Part shown: piece after piece, positions 1 through 6,145 of the stretch
Numbering within the stretch: the stretch's first letter is position 1
Layout: the number at the start of each line of letters is the position of its first letter
Assembly: GCA_002297865.1 (NCBI GenBank)
Contig: DBKX01000424.1
Span: 1-14,309 of the forward strand
Length of the DNA: 14,309 nt
From: Lachnoclostridium sp. UBA739
Lineage (GTDB): Bacteria > Bacillota_A > Clostridia > Lachnospirales > Lachnospiraceae
Direction: 5' to 3'
Position numbers and translations under genes: made by a program
Notes under the pieces: generated by a model
The model's database searches: none
Seen by the model: the letters and a program-made list of their open reading frames with translations, nothing else
Told to the model about the DNA's origin: nothing

Positions 1-18
1 GAGAGAAAAAAGATTTAG
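1..18 (+). CDS. possible last codons of an upstream gene (partial)
   Basis: Reading frame 1 from the window edge gives E-R-K-K-I and then a TAG stop at 16-18. The TAG is embedded in the AGGTGA ribosome binding site of the next gene. The same stop/ribosome-binding-site fusion occurs between the two exported-protein genes near 6136. This suggests, but does not prove, that a gene ends here and is translationally coupled to the ATPase gene. Five codons are too few to identify a product. Confidence 0.25.
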   Translation, partial: ERKKI

Positions 19-28
19 GTGATTGAGC

Positions 29-1105
29 ATGGCTGAAAAGCATTATTTCGCATGCGGTAATACGGCAAAAGGATTTCAAAATCTTTTTGCGAGCAATCTT
101 TCGAAGTTAAAAAAGATTTATATTTTAAAGGGTGGACCAGGGAATGGAAAATCCACTTTAATGAAGAAGATTGGAAAGAGCTTTGAAGAGAAGTATTTAG
201 TTGAATATATTCATTGTTCTTCAGATTCTCATTCATTAGATGGTGTTATTGTCCGTGAACTTGGATTCGCAGTTGTGGATGGAACAGCGCCTCATGTAAT
301 TGAGCCTACGGTTCCTGGCTGTATTGAGGAGTATGTGAATATTGGTTCTGCATGGCTAACAAGGAAGCTGAAACCACATCAAAGTGAAATTATAAAATTA
401 CAAGATGAGATAGCATCTTGTTATCCAAGGGCTTATGATGCATTTGGCAGAGCAATGAAAGTTCATGATGAATGGGAAAAGATCTATATTAAAAATATGG
501 ATTATGATAAGGCCAATGAATTAACTGATGTGATAATAAAAGATATACTTAAGGATAATTCCTATGAGAAAGAAAGTAAGGTTTATCATAGATTTTTTGG
601 TGCATCTACTTGTGATGGCCCAGTAGATTTTGTTGAAAGTATCATTGAACCTATGAAAAACAGATATTTTATCAAAGGACGCCCAGGTTCAGGAAAGTCA
701 ACAATGCTTAAGAAATTAATGGTTCATGCCCAGATGAAGGGGCTAGATGTAGAAGTTTATCATTGTGGGTTCGATCCAAATAGTTTAGACATGATACTGC
801 TGCCAGAACTCAGCACAGTTATCTTCGATAGTACCGCACCTCATGAATATTTTCCTGCTAGGGAAGATGATGTGGTGGTTGATATGTACAAAGAGCTGAT
901 TACGGAAGGAACAGATGAAAAATATGCAGAGGAATTAGAGGATATCAAGGCTCGATACCGCGCCTGTATCCAAGAAGGAGTTTCCTATCTCAAGAAGGCA
1001 AAAGATCTACATGACCTATTAGAAGCTTATTACATCAAAGCGACAGAATTTAGGGTAGTTGAAGTGTTATTGAATCAGATACTTATTGAAGTTGAAAAAT
1101 TGTAA
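29..1105 (+). CDS. tandem P-loop ATPase, PRK06851-like, function unknown
   Basis: A predicted cytoplasmic nucleotide-binding protein of 358 residues made of two related halves. Each half has a Walker A motif: GGPGNGKST at about residues 35-43 and GRPGSGKST at about 217-225. In both halves this is followed by a matching block with an HC pair, a D..SLD motif, a V.D or I.D segment and then T-A-P-H (86-89 and 269-272). The halves are offset by about 182 residues, so the protein is an internal duplication. It resembles the clostridial family catalogued as PRK06851; I know of no established reaction for it. The start is taken as ATG 29 because AGGTGA (17-22) lies 6 bases upstream; the TTG at 23 is too close to that site. 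A strong terminator follows directly. There is no signal peptide or membrane segment. The ATP-binding call is firm; the biological role is open. Confidence 0.85.
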   Translation: MAEKHYFACGNTAKGFQNLFASNLSKLKKIYILKGGPGNGKSTLMKKIGKSFEEKYLVEYIHCSSDSHSLDGVIVRELGFAVVDGTAPHVIEPTVPGCIEEYVNIGSAWLTRKLKPHQSEIIKLQDEIASCYPRAYDAFGRAMKVHDEWEKIYIKNMDYDKANELTDVIIKDILKDNSYEKESKVYHRFFGASTCDGPVDFVESIIEPMKNRYFIKGRPGSGKSTMLKKLMVHAQMKGLDVEVYHCGFDPNSLDMILLPELSTVIFDSTAPHEYFPAREDDVVVDMYKELITEGTDEKYAEELEDIKARYRACIQEGVSYLKKAKDLHDLLEAYYIKATEFRVVEVLLNQILIEVEKL

Positions 1106-1118
1106 CGGAGTCCATAGT

Positions 1119-1145
1119 AAAGCCAGGCATTTTGCTTGGCTTTTT
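1119..1145 (+). terminator. intrinsic terminator after the tandem ATPase gene
   Basis: An 11-bp stem (1119-1129 with 1133-1143, one G-T pair) around a TTT loop runs straight into a T tract ending at 1145. It begins 14 bases after the ATPase stop codon, so it should end that transcript and separate it from the cation transporter gene. Confidence 0.85.
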
Positions 1146-1174
1146 AAATTCCATTTCCTTTTCATACATAAGCA

Positions 1175-1200
1175 ACAAGTACACTTGTCCGCCATATACT
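1175..1200 (+). promoter_or_regulatory. candidate promoter/operator of the cation efflux gene
   Basis: A perfect inverted repeat, ACAAGT-AC-ACTTGT (1175-1188), sits just upstream of a TATACT hexamer (1195-1200) that could be a -10 box. The -35 position matches poorly (GCAACA, 1172-1177, spacing 17). A weak -35 with a palindrome lying between the two boxes is the layout expected of a regulated promoter, for instance a metal-responsive one. No regulator is identified, and a 6-bp arm can occur by chance. Confidence 0.3.
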
Positions 1201-1233
1201 AATAAGAACGAAAGAGTTAGGAGAAAAGGTTAT

Positions 1234-2157
1234 ATGGAAAGAAGTCAAATTAAAAACGAAGAGATTGCTATGCGAGTATCAAGAAATACCATTGTGATTA
1301 ATTTAATATTATCTATTTTAAAGTTCTTATGTGGAATTTTCGGCAAATCAGCAGCAATGATATCCGATGCTGTACATTCTGCCTCGGATGTACTAAGTAC
1401 TATAGTAGTAATGGTTGGCGTGAAGCTATCCAACAAAGAATCTGACGAAAAACATCCTTATGGACATGAAAGACTAGAGTGTATAGCAGCAATATTACTG
1501 GGAGGAATTCTTTTTTTGACAGGAGTAGGCATTGCAATTAGTGGAATTAAAAAGATATGGTTTCATGGAGCAGATACACTTGTAGTGCCAAAAGGCATTG
1601 CCTTAGGAGCGGCAGGAATTTCAATCGTTGTCAAAGAAGCAATGTACTGGTACACAAAAATTGCCGCAAAAAAAATAAATTCCGATGCACTTCTTGCGGA
1701 CGCCTGGCATCACAGATCCGATGCATTTTCTTCAGTAGGAAGTTTTATTGGAATTTTAGGTGCTCAGCTAGGATATCCAGTTTGTGATCCGATAGCATGC
1801 GTTGTGATTGCATTTGTAATTATGAAAGTAGCCGTCGATATTACTGTGTCGAGTTTCCGAAAAATGATTGATGAGTCTTGTGACAGCAAACAGCTAGAAA
1901 GTATGAAAAATACCATCTTGGCACAGGATGGTGTTCGAGGGATTGATGATATGAAAACCCGCATGTTTGGTACAAGAATATATGTGGATATTGATATTGC
2001 AGCAGATGGAGCACTTTCTTTAGTTGAGGCACATAATATTGCAGATAAGGTTCATGATGCAATAGAACATGAGTATCCGGAAGTAAAACACTGCATGGTG
2101 CATGTAAGTCCTTATCTTGCAAAAACAGTAGAGGTAACAGAGAAGCCTAAGCAATAG
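1234..2157 (+). CDS. cation diffusion facilitator (CDF) family metal efflux transporter
   Basis: An inner-membrane proton-coupled exporter of divalent metals (Zn2+, Fe2+ or Mn2+ in characterised relatives such as FieF/YiiP), 307 residues. It shows the family layout: several hydrophobic helices in the first 200 residues and a cytoplasmic C-terminal domain. The transport-site residues are visible: D45 and H48-x3-D52 in helix 2, and H159-x3-D163 in helix 5. The conserved HPYGHERLE loop lies between helices 2 and 3. The pair of HxxxD motifs is typical of zinc-type CDFs, but the metal is inferred. The C-terminal domain carries histidines near its end (HCMVHVSP), as in family members with a regulatory metal site. 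An upstream in-frame ATG at 1132 overlaps the preceding terminator and is rejected. ATG 1234 is preceded by AGGAG (1219-1223). It stands as its own transcription unit, convergent with the amidase gene. Confidence 0.9.
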   Translation: MERSQIKNEEIAMRVSRNTIVINLILSILKFLCGIFGKSAAMISDAVHSASDVLSTIVVMVGVKLSNKESDEKHPYGHERLECIAAILLGGILFLTGVGIAISGIKKIWFHGADTLVVPKGIALGAAGISIVVKEAMYWYTKIAAKKINSDALLADAWHHRSDAFSSVGSFIGILGAQLGYPVCDPIACVVIAFVIMKVAVDITVSSFRKMIDESCDSKQLESMKNTILAQDGVRGIDDMKTRMFGTRIYVDIDIAADGALSLVEAHNIADKVHDAIEHEYPEVKHCMVHVSPYLAKTVEVTEKPKQ

Positions 2158-2179
2158 CAATTTGTATGTTTGATTAAAG

Positions 2180-2231
2180 AGAAGCGTCTTCAGCCAGATT
2201 TGTTTCTTGTATTCAGGAAGAGGACGCTTCT
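2180..2231. terminator. hairpin between convergent genes, possible bidirectional terminator
   Basis: A perfect 9-bp stem, AGAAGCGTC (2180-2188) with GACGCTTCT (2223-2231), is extended inside by a TTC/GAA pairing after a bulge. It lies 23 bases after the transporter stop and 15 bases beyond the amidase stop on the other strand, where a shared terminator would be expected. Neither side has a proper T tract, so intrinsic termination is only likely, not certain. Confidence 0.45.
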
Positions 2232-2245
2232 AGTGGTATTGTGAA

Positions 2246-2818
2246 CTATAATTGAGGTAATCCTAGATAATTTAGAAGACCTACATAGATGCCGTAAGCA
2301 AACTGATACTGATCATCTCGAAGTTTGATTGCATCGCTTTCATTGGAAATATATGCAAGTTCCACTAATACAGCAGGCATGTTGGTTTTTCGTAATACAT
2401 AAAGTGATGGATTGATACGAACTTGATTGTTCTTCGTAGCGACACGTCTTACAATTTCATTTACAATGGAATCTCCTAAGTAATAGGATTCTGAATATGC
2501 CTCGTAAACATATGCTTCCGTTCCGTTGATTGCAGGATTGGTATTGGAATTTACATGAATGCTGATAAAGTAATCAGCAGGCCATGAATCCGCTGCCTGC
2601 ACTCTTGCACGTAGACTTTCATTGGTATTCGTACCAAGTATCTGTTCTGGAAATGTTCTGGAAGTTCGGGCCTCAAAGCGGTAATCAGCAGACAGAATAT
2701 CTGCTAAATAGGAACCAACGTTAAAAGTTATGTCTTGTTCTCTCAAACCAAAACCTTCGGCACCAGCATTAAAACCGCTGGGATTATGCCCTTGGTCAAT
2801 AAAAATTTTGATAGCCAA
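2246..2818 (-). CDS. N-acetylmuramoyl-L-alanine amidase (Amidase_3 family)
   Basis: A zinc amidase that cleaves the bond between N-acetylmuramic acid and L-alanine in peptidoglycan. The 190 residues are essentially one Amidase_3 domain. Predicted zinc ligands are H11 (DQGHNP), E27 (GLREQD) and H88 (SIHVN); E153 (LVELAYISN) is the catalytic Glu. I take the TTG at 2818 as the start. AAAAGG lies about 9 bases upstream of it, whereas the upstream ATGs at 2857, 2851 and 2836 have no ribosome binding site. The promoter at 2861-2889 would also place the transcript start near 2854, which excludes the first ATG. Neither the TTG start nor the upstream ATG starts give a signal peptide or membrane segment. 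Like many phage-type or mother-cell lysins, it would need another route out of the cell, or lysis. It may be a domesticated lysin, but no other phage gene is nearby. Confidence 0.88.
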   Translation of the reverse strand: MAIKIFIDQGHNPSGFNAGAEGFGLREQDITFNVGSYLADILSADYRFEARTSRTFPEQILGTNTNESLRARVQAADSWPADYFISIHVNSNTNPAINGTEAYVYEAYSESYYLGDSIVNEIVRRVATKNNQVRINPSLYVLRKTNMPAVLVELAYISNESDAIKLRDDQYQFAYGIYVGLLNYLGLPQL

Positions 2819-2860
2819 AATATCACGCCTTTTCATAAATTTGAAAGTCATTATCATTAC

Positions 2861-2889
2861 ATTATATTACAGAAAGAAAAATGTGTGAA
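2861..2889 (-). promoter_or_regulatory. sigma-A-like promoter of the amidase gene
   Basis: On the minus strand TTCACA (2889-2884) and TATAAT (2866-2861) are separated by exactly 17 bases. Transcription would begin near 2854 and give a leader of about 36 bases before the TTG start. The -35 box overlaps the T tract of the terminator ending the upstream regulator gene, so the two units are packed back to back. Confidence 0.65.
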
Positions 2890-2917
2890 AAAAACCTGCT
2901 TTAGAATAAAGCAGGTT
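2888..2917 (-). terminator. intrinsic terminator of the XRE regulator gene
   Basis: Read on the minus strand, an 11-bp perfect stem (2917-2907 with 2903-2893) around a 3-base loop is followed by a run of T (the A tract 2888-2894 on the plus strand). It lies about 70 bases beyond the regulator stop codon and just before the amidase -10 box. It is a textbook intrinsic terminator. Confidence 0.85.
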
Positions 2918-2986
2918 GCTGTATAAGACCTGGGGTGTATACGGGATAGTTAAGAACAAAGTTTGTTTGTTAACCTTATGTAAAAA

Positions 2987-3238
2987 TTATTGTAATGAAT
3001 CTTCAACAAAGAAGTAAATAGGAATGTCCTTCTTTTTAATCTTAAGTAATTCACAGGATTTCAGTATTTCATTTTGGGAAAACTCGAGCTTTCCATTTAA
3101 TCGCTGGCTTAATGAAACTCTACCAATTCCAAGTGCTAAAGCAAACTTTTCTTGTGTATCATAGATCTCTTTGATTTTGCCAAGAAGTTTACTATAGTTA
3201 TACTTGATTTGAACATCATTTTTACTTTCCTTTTTCAT
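2987..3238 (-). CDS. small XRE-type helix-turn-helix regulator
   Basis: An 83-residue DNA-binding protein. A Cro/C1-like helix-turn-helix occupies about residues 27-60: TQEKFALALGIGRVSLSQRL is the helix-turn-helix core, followed by NGKLEFSQNEI. The spacing resembles short phage-repressor-like proteins. The C-terminal 20 residues (IPIYFFVEDSL) would form a short extension, possibly for dimerisation. The start at 3238 is set by a strong GGGAGG (3250-3245) six bases upstream; the upstream in-frame ATG at 3259 lies upstream of that site and lacks its own. Several inverted repeats lie immediately upstream, so autoregulation is likely (inference). Nothing shows which other genes it controls; the amidase directly downstream is the simplest candidate although it has its own promoter. 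Confidence 0.8.
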   Translation of the reverse strand: MKKESKNDVQIKYNYSKLLGKIKEIYDTQEKFALALGIGRVSLSQRLNGKLEFSQNEILKSCELLKIKKKDIPIYFFVEDSLQ

Positions 3239-3254
3239 TATTATCCTCCCAATA

Positions 3255-3302
3255 AACACTTATAATAAATATAAGTAATTTTGTGTAAGTGTTGTTCAAC
3301 AA
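3255..3302 (-). promoter_or_regulatory. nested inverted repeats upstream of the XRE regulator (candidate operator)
   Basis: Three overlapping dyads lie within 48 bases, ending 16 bases from the regulator start codon. They are ACTTATA-N5-TATAAGT (3258-3276), an outer pair AACACTTA (3255-3262) with TAAGTGTT (3286-3293), and TTGTTCAACAA (3292-3302). The half-site CTTA/TAAG thus occurs three times. This clustering over the expected promoter is typical of an autoregulated repressor. The promoter boxes are ambiguous; TTACAC with a TTATAA-like -10 is one option. The region is AT-rich, so some symmetry is expected by chance. Confidence 0.45.
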
Positions 3303-3429
3303 AATTCGAGCTTTATTGAACTTATCATCATCTTATTGTAATAATAGCATATTATTGGAAATTATGCAACACAGGAAGTTTACTAAATAAGACAAAATAT
3401 ACGATTGATATGAAAAATTTCAACCTAAG

Positions 3430-3464
3430 GTTAGAAAAGCAGGACGTATGGATGCTTTTCTAAC
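3430..3464 (-). terminator. hairpin, probable relic terminator of the decayed symporter gene
   Basis: A perfect 11-bp stem, GTTAGAAAAGC (3430-3440) with GCTTTTCTAAC (3454-3464), encloses 13 bases. On the minus strand it begins 22 bases after the stop codon of the symporter relic, where its terminator would sit. A run of five T on that strand follows only about 11 bases after the stem, so terminator function is uncertain. Confidence 0.4.
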
Positions 3465-3486
3465 TCATTATGACTATATGTCAAAA

Positions 3487-3663
3487 TTATGTCAATTTCT
3501 TGACAGCTTTATTAATGATAAGAGCAATGGCTTGATCGCCTGCAACGTTACATACAGTTTCAAAGCTGTCTTGCGAAAGGTGAAGTGAAATCATAAACTT
3601 AATTCCAATCAATAAACGGGGAAAATTCCAAATCTTCTTGTTATTAGCCAACACTTGTGTCTC
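3487..3663 (-). pseudogene. C-terminal remnant of a Na+/H+:dicarboxylate-type symporter
   Basis: The minus strand has an open segment from 3663 to a TAA at 3489-3487, closed upstream by an in-frame TAG (3669-3667). It encodes about 58 residues. The part LLIGIKFM followed by NVAGDQAIALIINK resembles the conserved end of the GltP/DctA/SstT symporter family, where a G-I-D-x-F-M segment is followed by N-V-x-G-D-x-x-x-A-x-I-V-x-K. The N-V-x-G-D is part of the family's substrate/ion binding helix. No upstream portion of the transporter is recognisable and no ribosome binding site precedes the internal ATG at 3594. It is therefore a relic of a deleted gene, with a candidate terminator just beyond it. 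The identification rests on memory of family motifs; a chance ORF is the alternative. Confidence 0.5.
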
Positions 3664-3727
3664 AGGCTAGGTGTTTGATTCTTAAAGACAAATTGCAAGA
3701 TAAAATTTCATTCTGTTAATATTTCTA

Positions 3728-3756
3728 TTGAAAAAGTAATCTAAAATTGTTATATT
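3728..3756 (+). promoter_or_regulatory. sigma-A-like promoter of the glucosaminidase operon
   Basis: TTGAAA (3728-3733) and TATATT (3751-3756) are separated by 17 bases. This puts the transcript start near 3763, about 24 bases before the start codon. The AAAGGTGG ribosome binding site lies between. It should drive both exported-protein genes up to the terminator at 6902. Confidence 0.65.
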
Positions 3757-3786
3757 AATTATATTACTATAATAAAAGGTGGTAAT

Positions 3787-6138
3787 ATGTCGAATAGTAA
3801 AAAAGTCAACAGGATTCTTGTCCGAAACATTGCGTTTTGTCTATGCGTAATGATGATTTGCTTATTCACAAAAGAAAATGTAGTTCATGCGACTGCATCA
3901 AAAGGTAAAGTTACTGCCACGAGTTTAAATGTTCGCCAGTCAGCTTCAGCAACTGCAAGCATTGTGGCAAGTCTTAAACAAGGAACTGAAGTTGCCATAA
4001 CATCTACAACAGTGAATTCCAGTGGTGCTAAGTGGCATAAAATCTCTGCAACAGCAGAGGGAAAAAAGATTACAGGTTATGTAAGTGCTCAGTACATTAG
4101 TATAACCAGCTCATCCACGTCTTCTGGTTCTCAAAACACGTCAAGTTCTACCAGCACATTTTTGAAACGTTATGGATATGTTAATGCAACAGCTCTTAAC
4201 GTAAGGAGTGCACCTTCGACAACAGCATCTATTGTATCCAGATTTTCAAAAAACAAATATGTGTTAGTTCTTGATAAAACAACGAAATCAGGAACAACCT
4301 GGTATCGAATCAGTGCACAAGTGAATGGAAAAACAGTAAGAGGTTATGTATCGTCTGCTTATATTACTATTTATAAGACTACAACAACAAAGACGACATA
4401 TGATCTAGCGACAGTGAAGAGTACATCATTGTCTGTGTACAAAACAGCAAATACCTATGATACCAAAAGAGCAACTCTTAAGTCGAATCAACAGGTTATT
4501 ATTCTGGGAAAACTTTCCGTAAAAGGAATTGACTGGTCCTATGTATATGCTGTTGTGAATGGAAAAGGAATTTCAGCTTATGTAAAGTCTGATTATCTAA
4601 CAAAAGTCACTGCAACAGTAGGAAATAAGGAATCCACTTTAGCAGTTACAACAAAGACAATCAGTGCTAAGAAAATTGCCGCAACAATGGCATCAAATGT
4701 TGCTGTACTAGAGGCAGACACATCCGTTACGATTAGAGGAAGTTTAACAGTTTTAAAGAAAAAGTGGTATAAATGTACATTTGTAATTTCAGGTATTACA
4801 CATACAGGGTATATCCTTACTTCAGCTGTCACAATACCAGATGATGCAGAATTTTTGAAAGAATTATCCGAGTTTCCATCTAGTTATCATAGTGCAATGA
4901 AAGAATTACATGAACAGTATCCAAAATGGCATTTTTCAGCTGTTCATACAGGACTTGATTGGGATAACGTAATTGAAAATGAAAGTAAGATTGGTCGTAA
5001 TGTTATGCAGAGTAATCAGCCAAAAGGCGGTGCTGCAGGAACTTATAGTGCACCATTTTCCTACTTATCCACACAGCCTGGTGCTTATGACTGGTCCAAA
5101 GATCAGTACAAGGTGTTTGACGGAACCAACTGGTACTGTGCCAATTCACAGGTTATCAGCTATTACATGGACCCAAGAAATTCATTAACAGCAGACAGTA
5201 TCTGGCAGTTTGAGTCATTAGCTTATGATCATCGTCAGAAAGAAGATGTTGTTCACAGTATTCTATCTAATACTTTTATGAAAGGATCTTATAGTGTAAA
5301 AGATAAGGTTACAGGGAAAACAGTGTCTGACCAATATAAAAATACTTTCATGGAAGCGGGAAAAATTAATGGAATCAGTCCATATTTCTTGGCAATTCGC
5401 GCAAAACAGGAACTTGGTTTAAATGGAAGTGGTTCTGTTTCAGGAACTTACCCGGGATATCAAGGATATTATAACTATTTTAATATTGGAGCCAATGACA
5501 GCTCATCTGGACAGGCGATTGCCAATGGACTTAAATATGCAAGTTCAGGAACAACCTATAACCGTCCTTGGACAAATCCATACAAGTCTATCGTAGGCGG
5601 AGCAGAATATATTGCATCATCTTACATTAAGAGAGGGCAGAATACAATTCACTTCCAGAAGTTTAATGTTGTTTCCAGTCCTTATTACTCACATCAGTAT
5701 ATGACCAATGTACAAGCACCAGCAAGTGAATCAAAGAGTACGCATCGTTCTTATTCTAACATGGAAATTGAAAAAGATACCTTTGTTTTCTATATTCCAG
5801 TATACAAAAATATGCCTTCTTCACGTTGCACATTACCAGCAAGTGCAGGAAATCCGAACAGTTATCTAAAGAGTATAACAGTAAAACATGGTTCGAAAAC
5901 ATTAGGGCTAACTCCAACCTTTGACTATCAGACAAAGAATTATACCATGGTTGTTGACCATAGTGTGTCATCTGTAACAGTAAGTGCAGCCCCTATCAGT
6001 TCTTATGCAGATATTATATCAGGAACGGGAACTGTATCCCTTGCATCAGGTAAGACTACAACGGTATCTATTGTATGTAAGGCAGGTAATGGTACGAAGA
6101 CAACGTATACGGTTAAGATTTCAAGAAAGGCAAGTTAG
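3787..6138 (+). CDS. exported SH3-domain N-acetylglucosaminidase with C-terminal cadherin-like domain
   Basis: A secreted cell-wall hydrolase of 783 residues expected to cut glycan strands of peptidoglycan. Residues 1-35 are a signal peptide (basic start, hydrophobic core, likely cleavage at VHA). Bacterial SH3 repeats lie at about 40-105 and 130-194, each with an LNVR motif and a final GYV segment. Two more diverged copies, without LNVR, lie at about 208-272 and 286-350. The catalytic region follows (about 360-680). It has a segment of the type seen in clostridial glucosaminidases, with E542 in AIRAKQELG as the likely catalytic acid, then the YYNYFNIGA block and GGAEYIASSYI. Residues 693-783 form a cadherin-like beta-sandwich. 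AAAGGTGG precedes ATG 3787. The SH3 repeats presumably bind the wall. The gene is coupled to the following cohesin-like gene, which carries a related C-terminal domain. Family is confident; the exact glycosidic bond is not shown. Confidence 0.88.
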   Translation: MSNSKKVNRILVRNIAFCLCVMMICLFTKENVVHATASKGKVTATSLNVRQSASATASIVASLKQGTEVAITSTTVNSSGAKWHKISATAEGKKITGYVSAQYISITSSSTSSGSQNTSSSTSTFLKRYGYVNATALNVRSAPSTTASIVSRFSKNKYVLVLDKTTKSGTTWYRISAQVNGKTVRGYVSSAYITIYKTTTTKTTYDLATVKSTSLSVYKTANTYDTKRATLKSNQQVIILGKLSVKGIDWSYVYAVVNGKGISAYVKSDYLTKVTATVGNKESTLAVTTKTISAKKIAATMASNVAVLEADTSVTIRGSLTVLKKKWYKCTFVISGITHTGYILTSAVTIPDDAEFLKELSEFPSSYHSAMKELHEQYPKWHFSAVHTGLDWDNVIENESKIGRNVMQSNQPKGGAAGTYSAPFSYLSTQPGAYDWSKDQYKVFDGTNWYCANSQVISYYMDPRNSLTADSIWQFESLAYDHRQKEDVVHSILSNTFMKGSYSVKDKVTGKTVSDQYKNTFMEAGKINGISPYFLAIRAKQELGLNGSGSVSGTYPGYQGYYNYFNIGANDSSSGQAIANGLKYASSGTTYNRPWTNPYKSIVGGAEYIASSYIKRGQNTIHFQKFNVVSSPYYSHQYMTNVQAPASESKSTHRSYSNMEIEKDTFVFYIPVYKNMPSSRCTLPASAGNPNSYLKSITVKHGSKTLGLTPTFDYQTKNYTMVVDHSVSSVTVSAAPISSYADIISGTGTVSLASGKTTTVSIVCKAGNGTKTTYTVKISRKAS

Positions 6139-6145
6139 GTGATTT

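Larger units (their letters stand above)
3239..3786. other. 550-base gene-poor stretch: operators, symporter relic, promoter
   Basis: No intact gene is seen here. From left to right it holds the leader and repeats of the minus-strand regulator (3239-3302), a stretch with nothing recognised (3303-3429), an 11-bp-stem hairpin (3430-3464), a minus-strand coding relic resembling the end of a dicarboxylate-type symporter (3487-3663), another stretch with nothing recognised, and the promoter and ribosome binding site of the glucosaminidase gene (3728-3786). Confidence 0.7.

Noticed and set aside
1132..1233. N-terminal extension of the cation exporter from an ATG at 1132
   Set aside because: It would begin inside the terminator hairpin of the previous gene and has no ribosome binding site; the added residues do not belong to the CDF family pattern, while ATG 1234 has AGGAG upstream.
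2949..2974. Second terminator hairpin right after the regulator gene (GTTAA/TTAAC arms)
   Set aside because: The inner pairing would leave an impossibly small loop, the stem is nearly all A-T and there is no following T tract; the hairpin at 2888-2917 is far stronger.
3500..3528. Promoter from the TTGACA near 3500 on the plus strand
   Set aside because: There is no acceptable -10 hexamer at 16-18 bases, and the sequence is explained better as part of the minus-strand symporter relic.
4593..4832. Open frame on the minus strand inside the glucosaminidase gene
   Set aside because: It is an antisense shadow of a strongly supported coding region, with no ribosome binding site and no recognisable protein features. 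The same applies to the other antisense frames, such as 1764-1964, 9648-9896 and 12219-12545.
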